Below are positions 1-7,656 of a stretch of 35,480 nucleotides of DNA, one piece after another (position 1 is the first letter of the stretch; every line of letters starts with the position of its first letter). The translations under genes and the position numbers were made by a program. The DNA comes from a virus. Where the stretch lies: the IMG/VR virus record IMGVR_UViG_3300023174_000386, positions 1 to 35,480 of that record; one strand, 5' to 3'. The notes below the pieces were generated by a model that was given only the letters and a program-made list of their open reading frames with translations, was not told where the DNA came from and ran no database searches.

Positions 1-66
1 CGACCAGCTGCCGACCAGCTGCCGACCAGCTGCCGACCAGCTGCCGACCAGCTGCCGACCAGCTGC
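1..66. repeat. 11-base tandem repeats, CGACCAGCTGC x6 (7 in the circle)
   Basis: Six perfect head-to-tail copies of CGACCAGCTGC, each holding the palindrome CAGCTG. The right end of the window carries seven copies (35343-35419); after merging the overlap the circle has seven. The repeats lie between two converging transcription units. Packaging site, replication origin or terminus, and protein-binding array are all possible; sequence alone does not decide. Confidence 0.9.
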
Positions 67-127
67 CGGCGCCCACGCCATGCGCAAAAGCCATTTCATT
101 TTAAATCTTGCAGGCAAACGCTCCCGT
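1..127. repeat. Contig-end overlap (copy at 35354-35480)
   Basis: Bases 1-127 are identical to the last 127 bases of the window. The match begins inside an 11-base tandem repeat and continues through unique sequence to the contig end. An exact overlap of 127 bases equals the largest k-mer used by a common short-read assembler, so I read it as a circular-assembly overlap rather than a biological terminal repeat. On that reading the unique genome is 35,353 bases and headful (circularly permuted) packaging, as in P22, fits. Confidence 0.85.
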
Positions 128-200
128 TTTTTGTAGGCAAACGCTCTCATTTTTTGCAGGCAAACGCTCCCGTTTTTTGTAGGCAAACGCTCCCGTTTTT
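109..200. repeat. 23-base tandem repeats x4
   Basis: Four head-to-tail copies of a 23-base unit (109-131, 132-154, 155-177, 178-200) of the form TGYAGGCAAACGCTCCCGTTTTT. Copies 1 and 3 have TGCAGG and copies 2 and 4 have TGTAGG; copy 2 also has CTCTCA for CTCCCG. Each unit ends in a T run on the plus strand. The array stops five bases before the primase stop codon. No gene is visible in 1-204. Confidence 0.9.
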
Positions 201-204
201 TGGT

Positions 205-2517
205 TCATTTGGTATTGACTTTCTGAGGCATTGGCAAGTCCTCTACCGCACGCCTTAGCTCAGACTTACTCAACACGTGCGCTACTTCAGGCGCAGCGTA
301 GATATGCTTCTTACTCTTAAAGTCTGCGCTTGCAAGGCGTCCACAATCTATCCACCCAGCTTCTTTCAAAGCGTGTAACAAAGCAGCTTGCGGTACCTTC
401 ACGTTGCTAGGCGCTAACCCTGCTAAACGATCACAAAGCGCATGAAATGGTGAGCCAATCACGCCACGGGCGAACTCGCTGGTACGACTCTTTAGCATCT
501 CAACTAAATAACTCTCGGCCATGCTCATGCCATGCTCAACCAAATTGGCCTTAAACTCTGTCATGGCAGGCGCCGCCGCAGGGTTAAACTTAGTCACGTC
601 ACGGGCGTGCAACCATGCAGCAATAGATTCAAACCCACCCTTGCGATACCACGCCCACAACGCCTGCGCTACTTTAGCATCCATCCTAGCTGCTGCTGAC
701 CAAACACAAAACCAACGCCTGTCCTGCGACGCTAACGAAATAGGCACGGGATCATTTGAGAACGCTAGAACAAACACACGGTTAGCCATTTGGTATGGGT
801 GCAGTCCCTTACGGTTAATCGGTAGCATCTCAGGCGGTGCGGCTATGATGGGCTTTAATTGATTGGCCAACTGCCTACGGGCAGACGCATCGGGTTCTTT
901 TAACTCATTAATTAATAAAATTTCAGACTCAAGCTGATAACCCCATTGTGAATTGATGGAGTTGTTGTCCATAATGCCACGGTTCTTTAAGTGCGAACCA
1001 CAGACTGCCCAAATGAACGGCGCCCACATCGTATCTTTGCCGCTACCCTCATCGCCGCCATGCAACACGGCATGATTGATCTTAACTTGCGGGTGCTGCA
1101 CCTTGCAGGCCATGATGTCAAGCAAGTGTTCTAACTCGGCAGGCTCAGGCACCAACTCACGGCAATGATTTAGCCAAGGCGCTATTGTCGATTCGGACAC
1201 GGCCACGCCCGACACGTCAGGTCTAGCGTCACGCCAACGGTTGCCGTACAGATCACCATCACGGGCGACAAGCACAGTCTCGCCTGCGGCGTATGTGATC
1301 CCCACAAGCGCCTTAGCGCCCATTGTCTGTCTGTTCTGGTCAAAGCAGATAGATGCCTCAACCTTGGTGGTAGGCGCATGGATTGACATACACTTGATAT
1401 GACGGAATAGCGCATTAAAAGTCTGTCTTGACACTTCGCGTCTGTCTTGCATATCAAAATAGGACTCATCGTCCTGCACATAAGCGAAACGCTCATACCA
1501 CTTGGACTTCTCGACACGGCCTAGCTCTTTGCGCTCGACTTCGGCTATTTTTGCGTCAGCGTCATCGGTAAACATATCACTAGGTGTAATCTTGGCAAGC
1601 GCAACGGTCATCGCCTCAGCGATCAACTGATCACGCAAACCATGTGTAACTTTAGGGCCACCATTGGCAGCAACCCAATCAAGAAATGTTTGGCTACCGA
1701 AATCGACACAATGCGAGTGCAGGCAACAATAACTACGATCTAGGGGTTTGTACCGACCTTCGGGGTTGCCGTCGGTATGTTCGGCATTATTTGGGCAAGT
1801 GACTGAAAGCCACCCTTCGCCGTTAATCTTAGACAATACCATGCCTTGATCATTCATCCATGCTAACACATCGTCACCGCCATTGTCGGCTAATCTAATC
1901 GGTGCGTAGTGATTCGTGTCAGCAGGCGCAGGTGTTACACCAAGTGCCGTGCAGATATCGTCTAGCGTGTAGTCACGTTCAGGATGAAACTCGACGAGCT
2001 TGGCTTCGAAGTTATCACGCCCAGGCTTCAGGTTAATTGAGCCTGGCAGACGCACATTACGGACTGCATTAGTTGCGCCTGCATCGGTGTAACCTGCCGC
2101 AGCAATCGCTTTGACCGCTGCCGTGAACTCACCCTTGGTGGGTTGCTCCGAGAAAGCGTAGCCGTACTGAAAATTATCAGGGCTAGTCTCAAGAATCCAT
2201 GTCGGTGCAAGGGGCGGTGTTTTCGACTTGGTGCCAATGTCATCTAACATCATAAAGAGTACAAACTCGCAGTTAGCTGCGGACGCTGACACACGCCCAT
2301 CCTCGAAGCGATCTATGATAAACGACGCCGTATTGATGTACCACGCCTCACCCTGCTTCATCTTATGACTAGGCAGATAAGCAGGCCATGTGCATTTAAT
2401 AGCGCCGTCAGCGTGCAACTGCAACGCGCCATCTTTTAATTGTGGTTTTTGGCGCACAATCAAGGCAGTCTCGCCATCGGGGGCTAATTGTGTGATAAAC
2501 TCTAAAAAGTTGTGCAT
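205..2517 (-). CDS. Primase-helicase (AEP primase + superfamily 3-like ATPase)
   Basis: Likely replicative primase-helicase of the phage, 770 residues. The N-terminal part resembles RepB-type archaeo-eukaryotic primases: LDDIG at 91-95 supplies paired acidic residues and VRLPGSINLKPG at 155-166 is the conserved basic strand. A possible zinc site follows (C241, H247, C264/C265, H267, C270). The C-terminal part is a DUF5906/D5-like ATPase: Walker A GGDEGSGKDT (487-496), Walker B ILLINELK (533-540), sensor FVLAFSNDP (582-590) and a likely arginine finger QDRRW (598-602). It is last in the minus replication block. GGAAGG lies upstream of the ATG. Primase and helicase roles are inferred from motifs; which DNA strand it serves is unknown. 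Confidence 0.88.
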   Translation of the reverse strand: MHNFLEFITQLAPDGETALIVRQKPQLKDGALQLHADGAIKCTWPAYLPSHKMKQGEAWYINTASFIIDRFEDGRVSASAANCEFVLFMMLDDIGTKSKTPPLAPTWILETSPDNFQYGYAFSEQPTKGEFTAAVKAIAAAGYTDAGATNAVRNVRLPGSINLKPGRDNFEAKLVEFHPERDYTLDDICTALGVTPAPADTNHYAPIRLADNGGDDVLAWMNDQGMVLSKINGEGWLSVTCPNNAEHTDGNPEGRYKPLDRSYCCLHSHCVDFGSQTFLDWVAANGGPKVTHGLRDQLIAEAMTVALAKITPSDMFTDDADAKIAEVERKELGRVEKSKWYERFAYVQDDESYFDMQDRREVSRQTFNALFRHIKCMSIHAPTTKVEASICFDQNRQTMGAKALVGITYAAGETVLVARDGDLYGNRWRDARPDVSGVAVSESTIAPWLNHCRELVPEPAELEHLLDIMACKVQHPQVKINHAVLHGGDEGSGKDTMWAPFIWAVCGSHLKNRGIMDNNSINSQWGYQLESEILLINELKEPDASARRQLANQLKPIIAAPPEMLPINRKGLHPYQMANRVFVLAFSNDPVPISLASQDRRWFCVWSAAARMDAKVAQALWAWYRKGGFESIAAWLHARDVTKFNPAAAPAMTEFKANLVEHGMSMAESYLVEMLKSRTSEFARGVIGSPFHALCDRLAGLAPSNVKVPQAALLHALKEAGWIDCGRLASADFKSKKHIYAAPEVAHVLSKSELRRAVEDLPMPQKVNTK

Positions 2518-2543
2518 TTTGTGTTTCCTTCCGTGAATTAATT

Positions 2544-2573
2544 ACCCCTAGCCCAAAACTAGGGGTTTTTTTT
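2544..2573 (+). terminator. Plus-strand intrinsic terminator, antisense to the replication block
   Basis: Stem CCCCTAG (2545-2551), seven-base loop, stem CTAGGGG (2559-2565), then eight T. It is oriented for plus-strand transcripts although both flanking genes are on the minus strand, so it probably stops antisense or read-through RNA. It has the same seven-base stem and the same loop length as the terminator at 35294-35321. Confidence 0.75.
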
Positions 2574-2575
2574 GT

Positions 2576-3277
2576 TTAAAGCGAACAAACCCTACAAGTA
2601 TCTTTGCGCTTGTACTCACGCAACTTACGACCTGCATCAAATTCTTTAGACAACAATTCTAAATTAGCAGGCCAATTGTCTCTGCCTGGGCTTCTAAAAG
2701 TATGCCCAATTTTCTTTTCTAATGCCACACCTTCAGCGTATAAATCAGGATAATTTTTGTACAGATCGCGCCATTCGCCTAGACGTTGATAAGGACATAA
2801 AGCGCAGTCAGTACGTTTTGGTATGCAAATACCTTTTGAGTTTAGATAATCCCAAACGTCTTTCTCATTCCAATTCCACTCACGCATCGGAAAACGAACT
2901 GTAATATCTTCTCCATACAAACCCTTACGTTCCATTTCATCAGCGCGTAAGCCAACGTAAAGCGTAGACCCAGCAGGCAACGATTCAAAGTAATCAAGGG
3001 TTGGCTCAATCTTCAGCCGAATCGTACACCATCTAGCAAATACGTTAGGCAGCATATTAATCTTTTCGATTTCTTCAATCAAACTGCGTGCATGACGAAC
3101 GCGTTGAATTGGCTCACCTAAAATATTTTCTAATTTATCCCAATGCGCTTTCATGTCAGGCAACTCATTACCTGTTTCATTGCATATATAAATGTATTTA
3201 CGCGGCTCAACTTCTGCCAGGCGTAGCGCCAAAGCCGTTGAGTCTTTACCACCACTTAGTCCGACTATGTGTTTCAT
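2576..3277 (-). CDS. PP-loop ATPase, PAPS-reductase/DndC-like
   Basis: A 233-residue member of the adenine-nucleotide alpha-hydrolase (PP-loop) superfamily. SGGKDS at 8-13 is the ATP-pyrophosphate loop, and RWCTIRLKIEP at 82-92 and GLRADE at 109-114 match conserved blocks of CysH/DndC-like proteins. Five cysteines (C84, C158, C161, C228, C231) including two CxxC pairs could hold an iron-sulphur cluster. CysH enzymes reduce PAPS in sulphate assimilation; DndC acts in DNA phosphorothioation. Neither a thioredoxin partner nor other Dnd genes are seen here, so the substrate is open. Its ATG overlaps the polymerase stop by four bases, with GAGGT just upstream, suggesting coupled expression with DNA replication. 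Confidence 0.8.
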   Translation of the reverse strand: MKHIVGLSGGKDSTALALRLAEVEPRKYIYICNETGNELPDMKAHWDKLENILGEPIQRVRHARSLIEEIEKINMLPNVFARWCTIRLKIEPTLDYFESLPAGSTLYVGLRADEMERKGLYGEDITVRFPMREWNWNEKDVWDYLNSKGICIPKRTDCALCPYQRLGEWRDLYKNYPDLYAEGVALEKKIGHTFRSPGRDNWPANLELLSKEFDAGRKLREYKRKDTCRVCSL

Positions 3278-5244
3278 TTTCCGTACCTCGTCATAATATT
3301 AGCCTCAACGTCTAGTGGTAAACCCTCAGCCCATACGGGTGGGGTACACATAACGTCTTTGATTATTTGTACTGCTATTTCGGGTGTTGCTGACTCGACC
3401 ACAATTTCATCATGGACGTGAAGTACCACATCATCCAAGCCTCGCAAAGCGTGTCGCAGTAAGTCATTGGCGACGGCTTGCGTGATGTTTTCACAGGCGA
3501 GTCCTTTCCATAATCTAGCTCTAGGCCACTCTTTAGCGTCTGTGGCTGGTTTCCAACTAGCTTTGGCATAACTGACTCCATCTGTATCTAATCGGGCGAA
3601 TGGATAGCATAACACACGCCCACTTGGAAGTGCATACCACAAATGTTGCCCATCAAATAAATAGGTTACTCGCCCTGCTCTAAACTCATGTCCTTTGTTT
3701 CGCATCGCCCTTGTGTAAGCATTTTCAAGGTCTTGCCAGTACGGCACCGACCACGGGTTCGCTAGACGCCACGCATTAACCATGCGCTTGGCTTCAGGTT
3801 CAGGTAACAAAATACCATACGCTCGACCCATTGCAGCGAACGCGCCAACTCCGCCTGCAAATCCGCACGCTAACTCTTGCACCTTGCCAATCTGTCTCTG
3901 CTCAGATGTAATTTGATCAACAGGCACATGGAACGTCGCACTAGCGTTGACCTTGTAAACATCCTCACCTGTACGGAACAGATCTAGCTTACGAATACCT
4001 GCGGGGCAGTTAGACAACCACGGGTTGACGCGTGCTTCAACGGCTGCCCAATCAGCAACAACTAATGATTTTCCCCGTTGGGGTATGAGGGCAGGTCTAA
4101 GCATTGACTTGAGTACATCGGTAATTCGGCGTCCAAAGGCAGGGACAATTGCGTGGCCTCTAACCATAGCGGATCTAACGGCATCAGGTTCTTTGGCACA
4201 CTTTCGGGTAAAGTTGTGGACTTGCGCTCCGTAACTACTTGCCCTACCTGTGGCTGCGCCACCAGCAAAGACAAATGCTCCACGAACTCGGTTATCTTCT
4301 TCATCAGCCAGATCCTTTAATCTTTTAAATTTTGCGACGCTAGATGCCCATAAGTCGTCCGCGCTTTGGATAACATCTGCAACTTGCGGCGGTATCTCAT
4401 TGGGATTTTCTTCAGAATAAGCAAGTAGATTAGCTCGAACTGTCTTGTCGATTGAATATTTTTTGTCACCATCTTTGTAGTTTTCCATTAACTTCTTGGC
4501 CTGATCGCCAACTCTTGCAAGTACCCACTCGCGCATCCGTGGACTTCTCACGCTTAATATTTCACCATCTGTTAATTCTGCTACTAAATTCTCTATTTCT
4601 ATTAGTTCTACACTCGCATACTTGATAGCTGACTCGGCTAAGGGTTTGTCTAACAATACCCCACGGTCATTAATCTTCTCATTAACATGATAGTCTAACA
4701 GCTCATCATCTGAAAGCTGACGCATAGCTTGACTAATCGCACGCATTGCCCGAACATCCTGCTCGCAATAGGCAACCATTTCAGACATAAGCGTCATGTC
4801 ATTGTTGAACGTACCATCAGCCTTGGGAATAGATAGCAAGCGAATCAATTGATTGCCTCTATGGTCTTTACGCATATTGACACTTGCGAATCTGCCCACG
4901 TCATCAAGCGAGCCTGGCGCGCAGTTGGCACGCGCCTGCGTAGCTGTACAATAGAACTGTTCCGTAGTCGGTTCTGGGATTCCTTTGTCTGGACAGAGGA
5001 CGTACCACATGATCAAGCGCTCGAACGCAGCGTTATGCGCCCGTATTTGACCGCCATCTTTAATGTGTTGAATCACTCTGTCAGGGAACGGTTGATCAGG
5101 TAGCCATGACTGCACTTCCTCATCATCAAACGCATAGGATAAGCAAAGCACCGACGTGCTGGCATCCCTTGCGTAGTTATAGACGCCACGGCTGGGTAGA
5201 TCACAGCGTGAGCGCGTCTCGAAATCAATATATAGGATTGTCAT
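3274..5244 (-). CDS. Family A DNA polymerase with 3'-5' exonuclease
   Basis: Replicative DNA polymerase, 656 residues, of the phage type that lacks the 5'-3' exonuclease domain. Proofreading domain: Exo I with D7 and E9 (YIDFE), Exo II AHNAAFE (69-75), Exo III YCEQDV (159-164, D163). Polymerase domain: motif A VVADWAAVEAR with D398, motif B QRQIGKVQELACGF (449-462) with K454, motif C HVHDEI with D612. All catalytic acids expected for both activities are present. The start is forced: Exo I lies at the N terminus and the frame closes upstream without another ATG. No SD is visible before it; instead an inverted repeat ends six bases upstream of the start codon (see 5251-5319). Confidence 0.95.
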   Translation of the reverse strand: MTILYIDFETRSRCDLPSRGVYNYARDASTSVLCLSYAFDDEEVQSWLPDQPFPDRVIQHIKDGGQIRAHNAAFERLIMWYVLCPDKGIPEPTTEQFYCTATQARANCAPGSLDDVGRFASVNMRKDHRGNQLIRLLSIPKADGTFNNDMTLMSEMVAYCEQDVRAMRAISQAMRQLSDDELLDYHVNEKINDRGVLLDKPLAESAIKYASVELIEIENLVAELTDGEILSVRSPRMREWVLARVGDQAKKLMENYKDGDKKYSIDKTVRANLLAYSEENPNEIPPQVADVIQSADDLWASSVAKFKRLKDLADEEDNRVRGAFVFAGGAATGRASSYGAQVHNFTRKCAKEPDAVRSAMVRGHAIVPAFGRRITDVLKSMLRPALIPQRGKSLVVADWAAVEARVNPWLSNCPAGIRKLDLFRTGEDVYKVNASATFHVPVDQITSEQRQIGKVQELACGFAGGVGAFAAMGRAYGILLPEPEAKRMVNAWRLANPWSVPYWQDLENAYTRAMRNKGHEFRAGRVTYLFDGQHLWYALPSGRVLCYPFARLDTDGVSYAKASWKPATDAKEWPRARLWKGLACENITQAVANDLLRHALRGLDDVVLHVHDEIVVESATPEIAVQIIKDVMCTPPVWAEGLPLDVEANIMTRYGK

Positions 5245-5250
5245 ATTAGG

Positions 5251-5319
5251 TGGGGCTAGTCGGTTTTCTTAGTTCTTCGACTTGTGTGTACTAGACTGAA
5301 TACTATCAGACTAGCCCCA
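5251..5319 (-). promoter_or_regulatory. Alternative hairpins upstream of the DNA polymerase start
   Basis: TGGGGCTAGTC (5251-5261) pairs perfectly with GACTAGCCCCA (5309-5319). The same 5309-5314 segment also belongs to a competing local hairpin, CTAGACTGA (5291-5299) with TCAGACTAG (5306-5314), eight of nine pairs and a six-base loop. The two folds exclude each other. Translation control of the polymerase is an inference from position. Confidence 0.5.
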
Positions 5320-5323
5320 TTTC

Positions 5324-5485
5324 TTACTCTGCTACTGAATCCACAGGCGCAGCTTGCGGCTGCACTTGCGGTACGGCTTGCTGCTTAATCTTGTCAACCA
5401 AAGGCTGCGCCATTTCATAGGGCGCTTTACCCAAGGCCATCAAGATGCCGTTTACTTCTTCAATGCTAAGTTCTAGCTTGATCAT
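5324..5485 (-). CDS. Small conserved phage protein (53 aa)
   Basis: A 53-residue ORF beginning MIKLELSIEEVNGILMALGK and ending in a Pro/Gln/Ala-rich tail. A strong SD (AAGGAGTG) lies just upstream of its ATG, which supports it as real. The helical N-terminal part recalls a small family seen in many tailed phages (pattern L-x-EVN-IL-x-LGK-P), function unknown. It sits between the 220-residue protein and DNA polymerase in the replication block and has no cysteines or membrane segment. Confidence 0.75.
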   Translation of the reverse strand: MIKLELSIEEVNGILMALGKAPYEMAQPLVDKIKQQAVPQVQPQAAPVDSVAE

Positions 5486-5486
5486 A

Positions 5487-6149
5487 TTAAACACTCCTTC
5501 TTCTGCGTGCTGTTGCTACAGGAGCTACTGATTCTGCTTCTGCCTCAACTGCGGTTTCTTCTGCTGGCGTACCAGACTCATCGGTCATACTCATCCAACT
5601 TGTAATCTTAAAAATTGGTGTGTAGATGCGACCATAAGACTTGTGACTATAATGCTCTTTTTCTAGCAAAACAATCGGTACAGGCAACTTCGGGTCTGCG
5701 TCTACTTGCGTAGCTATGGCAACTGCAAGGGCTTGTACAGAACGCTTACCACCAACCGAAGTTGTGGTGTAGCGTACTTCCATGCCCTTATCTTCGCCAG
5801 ACAAACACTTCATAGACATACCTACCTGAGTCTCCCAACCCTTACGAGCCATTGGTGGCGCTGCTTCAAGTTCAGGCAATGGCTGAGATACTGATACCAT
5901 CTTCTCGCCAAGCACCTCACCGTCACCCCATGCTATAAAACCATGCACGAATGAGAATGGATTGACTGCCCATGTTGAATCTTCTTCAACTTCGGTTTGA
6001 TCTGCACCGAACACCCAATGACCTGTCTTGTCCATCTTGAGGATGACAACACCTGCTGCGCCAACATCAGTTTCTAAAGCGCGTAACGCTGTCGATAATG
6101 AAGTGACTGAGGGTAAATTTGCTGCTGAAAACGTAGTTATATTTGACAT
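5487..6149 (-). CDS. Replication-block protein, possible ssDNA-binding protein
   Basis: A 220-residue protein starting MSNITTFSAANLP; AGGAAT upstream of 6149 supports this start over an in-frame ATG 13 codons earlier. The body contains many beta-prone stretches and aromatic residues (for example GHWVFGADQ and NPFSFVHGFIAWGDG), followed by an acidic, Glu/Ala-rich tail and a closing RRRR. Position between a Cas4/RecB-like nuclease and DNA polymerase is where many phages place a single-stranded DNA-binding protein, and the acidic C-terminal region would fit that role. I do not recognise a named family, so the role is inference from context only. Confidence 0.6.
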   Translation of the reverse strand: MSNITTFSAANLPSVTSLSTALRALETDVGAAGVVILKMDKTGHWVFGADQTEVEEDSTWAVNPFSFVHGFIAWGDGEVLGEKMVSVSQPLPELEAAPPMARKGWETQVGMSMKCLSGEDKGMEVRYTTTSVGGKRSVQALAVAIATQVDADPKLPVPIVLLEKEHYSHKSYGRIYTPIFKITSWMSMTDESGTPAEETAVEAEAESVAPVATARRRRSV

Positions 6150-6159
6150 TAGATTATTC

Positions 6160-7287
6160 CTATTGGATTTTAGAAAGGGCTGCAACAAGTTGCTTCCCGA
6201 TTTGTACTACGGCTGGACGGGGATCTTCTTCCCGTGCCAACGTACTGCCACTACTTACTGCTATTACTAAGTCGTCAGGCAGTTTATCACCTAACTTCTT
6301 GAGTACCTTTTCCGCAACTGCTGGTGTAATGAGTTTAGTCACATACAACTCAGCTTCGGGAATTACTTTTGCTAACACGTCTGCTGCCTGATCATCGTTC
6401 GCCCATTGGCGTGTGGCACGCTTGTTGACTAACTTCCAACCTGGCACAGGCTTGTCTGCTTCTAACATTTGATGCGCTAACGCTCGCAGATCAGTAATCC
6501 ATTGTTCTAACAGATCACAATTCTTTAAGTAGCCACCTATCATATCAGCATTGAGGCTTGCCAACTGCTCCTGTAGCGCACGCTCGACTGCACCTGTCAT
6601 CTTAGGGCAAATTGGTTTTGCAGCGCACCAACGACAATGCTCACCTGCGCTCAAGTCTGCGTTTTTCTTCTGCGATTCTTTGACCGATGCAACTAAATTA
6701 TTCTCAAAAATTTTGACACGATCTACGGTTGTTATCCAGCGCTTAACACTTGGTGGTTGCACAATAACGCACTCAATTTCTGTTGCGCCGTCAAACACCC
6801 ATGCTACTGACGGTGTACGCATGGCTGCTGCTGCGTAGAATAAGAGTTGTTCGTTTTCCTCTACACCCACAGCAACGCCATCGCCAAACTTCCAATCAAG
6901 CACGATAGCACGGTTACCGATACGGCCTAGCAAGTCACATGAGCCAAACACGTTAGGTAAGAAGTCACCGAAGCCAACCTCGGTTTCAACAGCGTATTCC
7001 ATTTCTAACTTAGGGTCTATCTCGCCAAGTAAGTTAAGGGCAACGTGGAGCTTGTTGTCGATATGGTCTTGCGTCAGCACCTGATCTTGATACTTCATGC
7101 CAAGCAACGACTCAGGCGTTACACCTTGGTCAAGCACTTGTGCTACTGCATTGTGGAGTAATGTACCTAAGTCAGCGTACACGCTACTTGGTCTTGGTGG
7201 CATCTTGGCACATAAAGCAACAGAGCCAGGGCAACCCATAACCCTTTTGGCAGTTGAGCCACCGACAATATTTGAATGTTGAGCCAT
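6160..7287 (-). CDS. DUF2800/Cas4-like PD-(D/E)XK nuclease with Fe-S cysteines
   Basis: A 375-residue nuclease of the RecB/Cas4 superfamily, DUF2800-like. Visible active-site series: GTLLHN (H45), GSCDLLGR (D118), VLDWKFG (D131, K133) and Q147 in EQLLFYA. Cysteines C19, C218, C221 and C227 have the one-plus-three spacing of the AddB/Cas4 iron-sulphur fold. Such enzymes resect DNA ends to give single-stranded tails for recombination. It is the first gene of the minus replication block, 36 bases downstream of a good promoter, with a leader reading ATAAACTAAAGGAAACTAAA before the ATG. The phage has no recognisable Red-beta or RecT-type annealase, so the partner for the tails it may create is not evident. 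Confidence 0.82.
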   Translation of the reverse strand: MAQHSNIVGGSTAKRVMGCPGSVALCAKMPPRPSSVYADLGTLLHNAVAQVLDQGVTPESLLGMKYQDQVLTQDHIDNKLHVALNLLGEIDPKLEMEYAVETEVGFGDFLPNVFGSCDLLGRIGNRAIVLDWKFGDGVAVGVEENEQLLFYAAAAMRTPSVAWVFDGATEIECVIVQPPSVKRWITTVDRVKIFENNLVASVKESQKKNADLSAGEHCRWCAAKPICPKMTGAVERALQEQLASLNADMIGGYLKNCDLLEQWITDLRALAHQMLEADKPVPGWKLVNKRATRQWANDDQAADVLAKVIPEAELYVTKLITPAVAEKVLKKLGDKLPDDLVIAVSSGSTLAREEDPRPAVVQIGKQLVAALSKIQ

Positions 7288-7322
7288 TTTAGTTTCCTTT
7301 AGTTTATTTGTTTAGAAATTTT

Positions 7323-7352
7323 ATTATACATACATTTTTAATTATGTGTTAA
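7323..7352 (-). promoter_or_regulatory. Sigma70-type promoter for the replication block
   Basis: On the minus strand TTAACA (7347-7352) and a perfect TATAAT (7323-7328) are separated by 18 bases. Predicted start of transcription is near 7316, leaving a leader of about 29 bases before the ATG at 7287. It lies in the only gap between divergent genes at this locus. Confidence 0.7.
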
Positions 7353-7362
7353 ACTTTTTTAC

Positions 7363-7656
7363 ATGAATGAAAAAGAAATTGAATCTTATTTTAAATGGGC
7401 GGTAATGTCAATAGGCGGAAAGACTTATAAGTTTAGGTCAATCAACCAACGTGGCGTGTCAGATCAGATCGCGTGTCTACCCAACGGTGATACGTGGTTT
7501 GTGGAATTAAAGACAAAGGGCGGTAAAGTGTCTGCCTTACAGAAATTTTTTATGGAAGAAGTAACGGGGTTATCCCAACAATATGCGTGTTTATGGACTA
7601 AGGAGCAGATAGATGAATGGGTTAAGGTTACGCGACTATCAAGAGATAGCCGCTGA
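7363..7656 (+). CDS. VRR-NUC domain nuclease
   Basis: A 97-residue stand-alone VRR-NUC protein, a PD-(D/E)XK nuclease family that acts on branched DNA such as Holliday junctions. The active-site series is GVSD (D34), VELK (E48, K50) and the following KVSALQ (Q60). Length matches typical single-domain phage members. It opens the plus-strand operon and its 3' end overlaps the SNF2 helicase gene by 44 bases, so the nuclease and helicase are probably co-translated and may work together in recombination or DNA maturation. The start at 7363 is the first ATG after the divergent promoter region; its own promoter is not clear, being AT-rich sequence without a good -35. Confidence 0.85.
   Translation: MNEKEIESYFKWAVMSIGGKTYKFRSINQRGVSDQIACLPNGDTWFVELKTKGGKVSALQKFFMEEVTGLSQQYACLWTKEQIDEWVKVTRLSRDSR

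Noticed and set aside
1-127. Terminal repeat as a biological direct terminal repeat
   Set aside because: The exact length of 127 matches an assembler k-mer and the plan is P22-like headful packaging. A real terminal repeat cannot be excluded without read depth.
1-204. Tandem repeats as a CRISPR array
   Set aside because: The 11- and 23-base units are directly head-to-tail with no unique spacers, and no cas gene is present. The Cas4-like nuclease at 6160-7287 is a phage DUF2800-type enzyme.
2576-3277. Full Dnd phosphorothioation system
   Set aside because: Only one DndC-like gene is present; no DndA, DndD or DndE counterpart is visible in the complete circle.
5487-6188. Longer 233-residue version of the 220-residue protein
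   Set aside because: The upstream ATG at 6188 lies inside the nuclease gene without an SD, whereas the ATG at 6149 has AGGAAT at good spacing.
6028-6391. Two plus-strand open frames over the nuclease 3' end
   Set aside because: Shadows of the nuclease and 220-residue genes; both real genes have SDs and coherent motifs.
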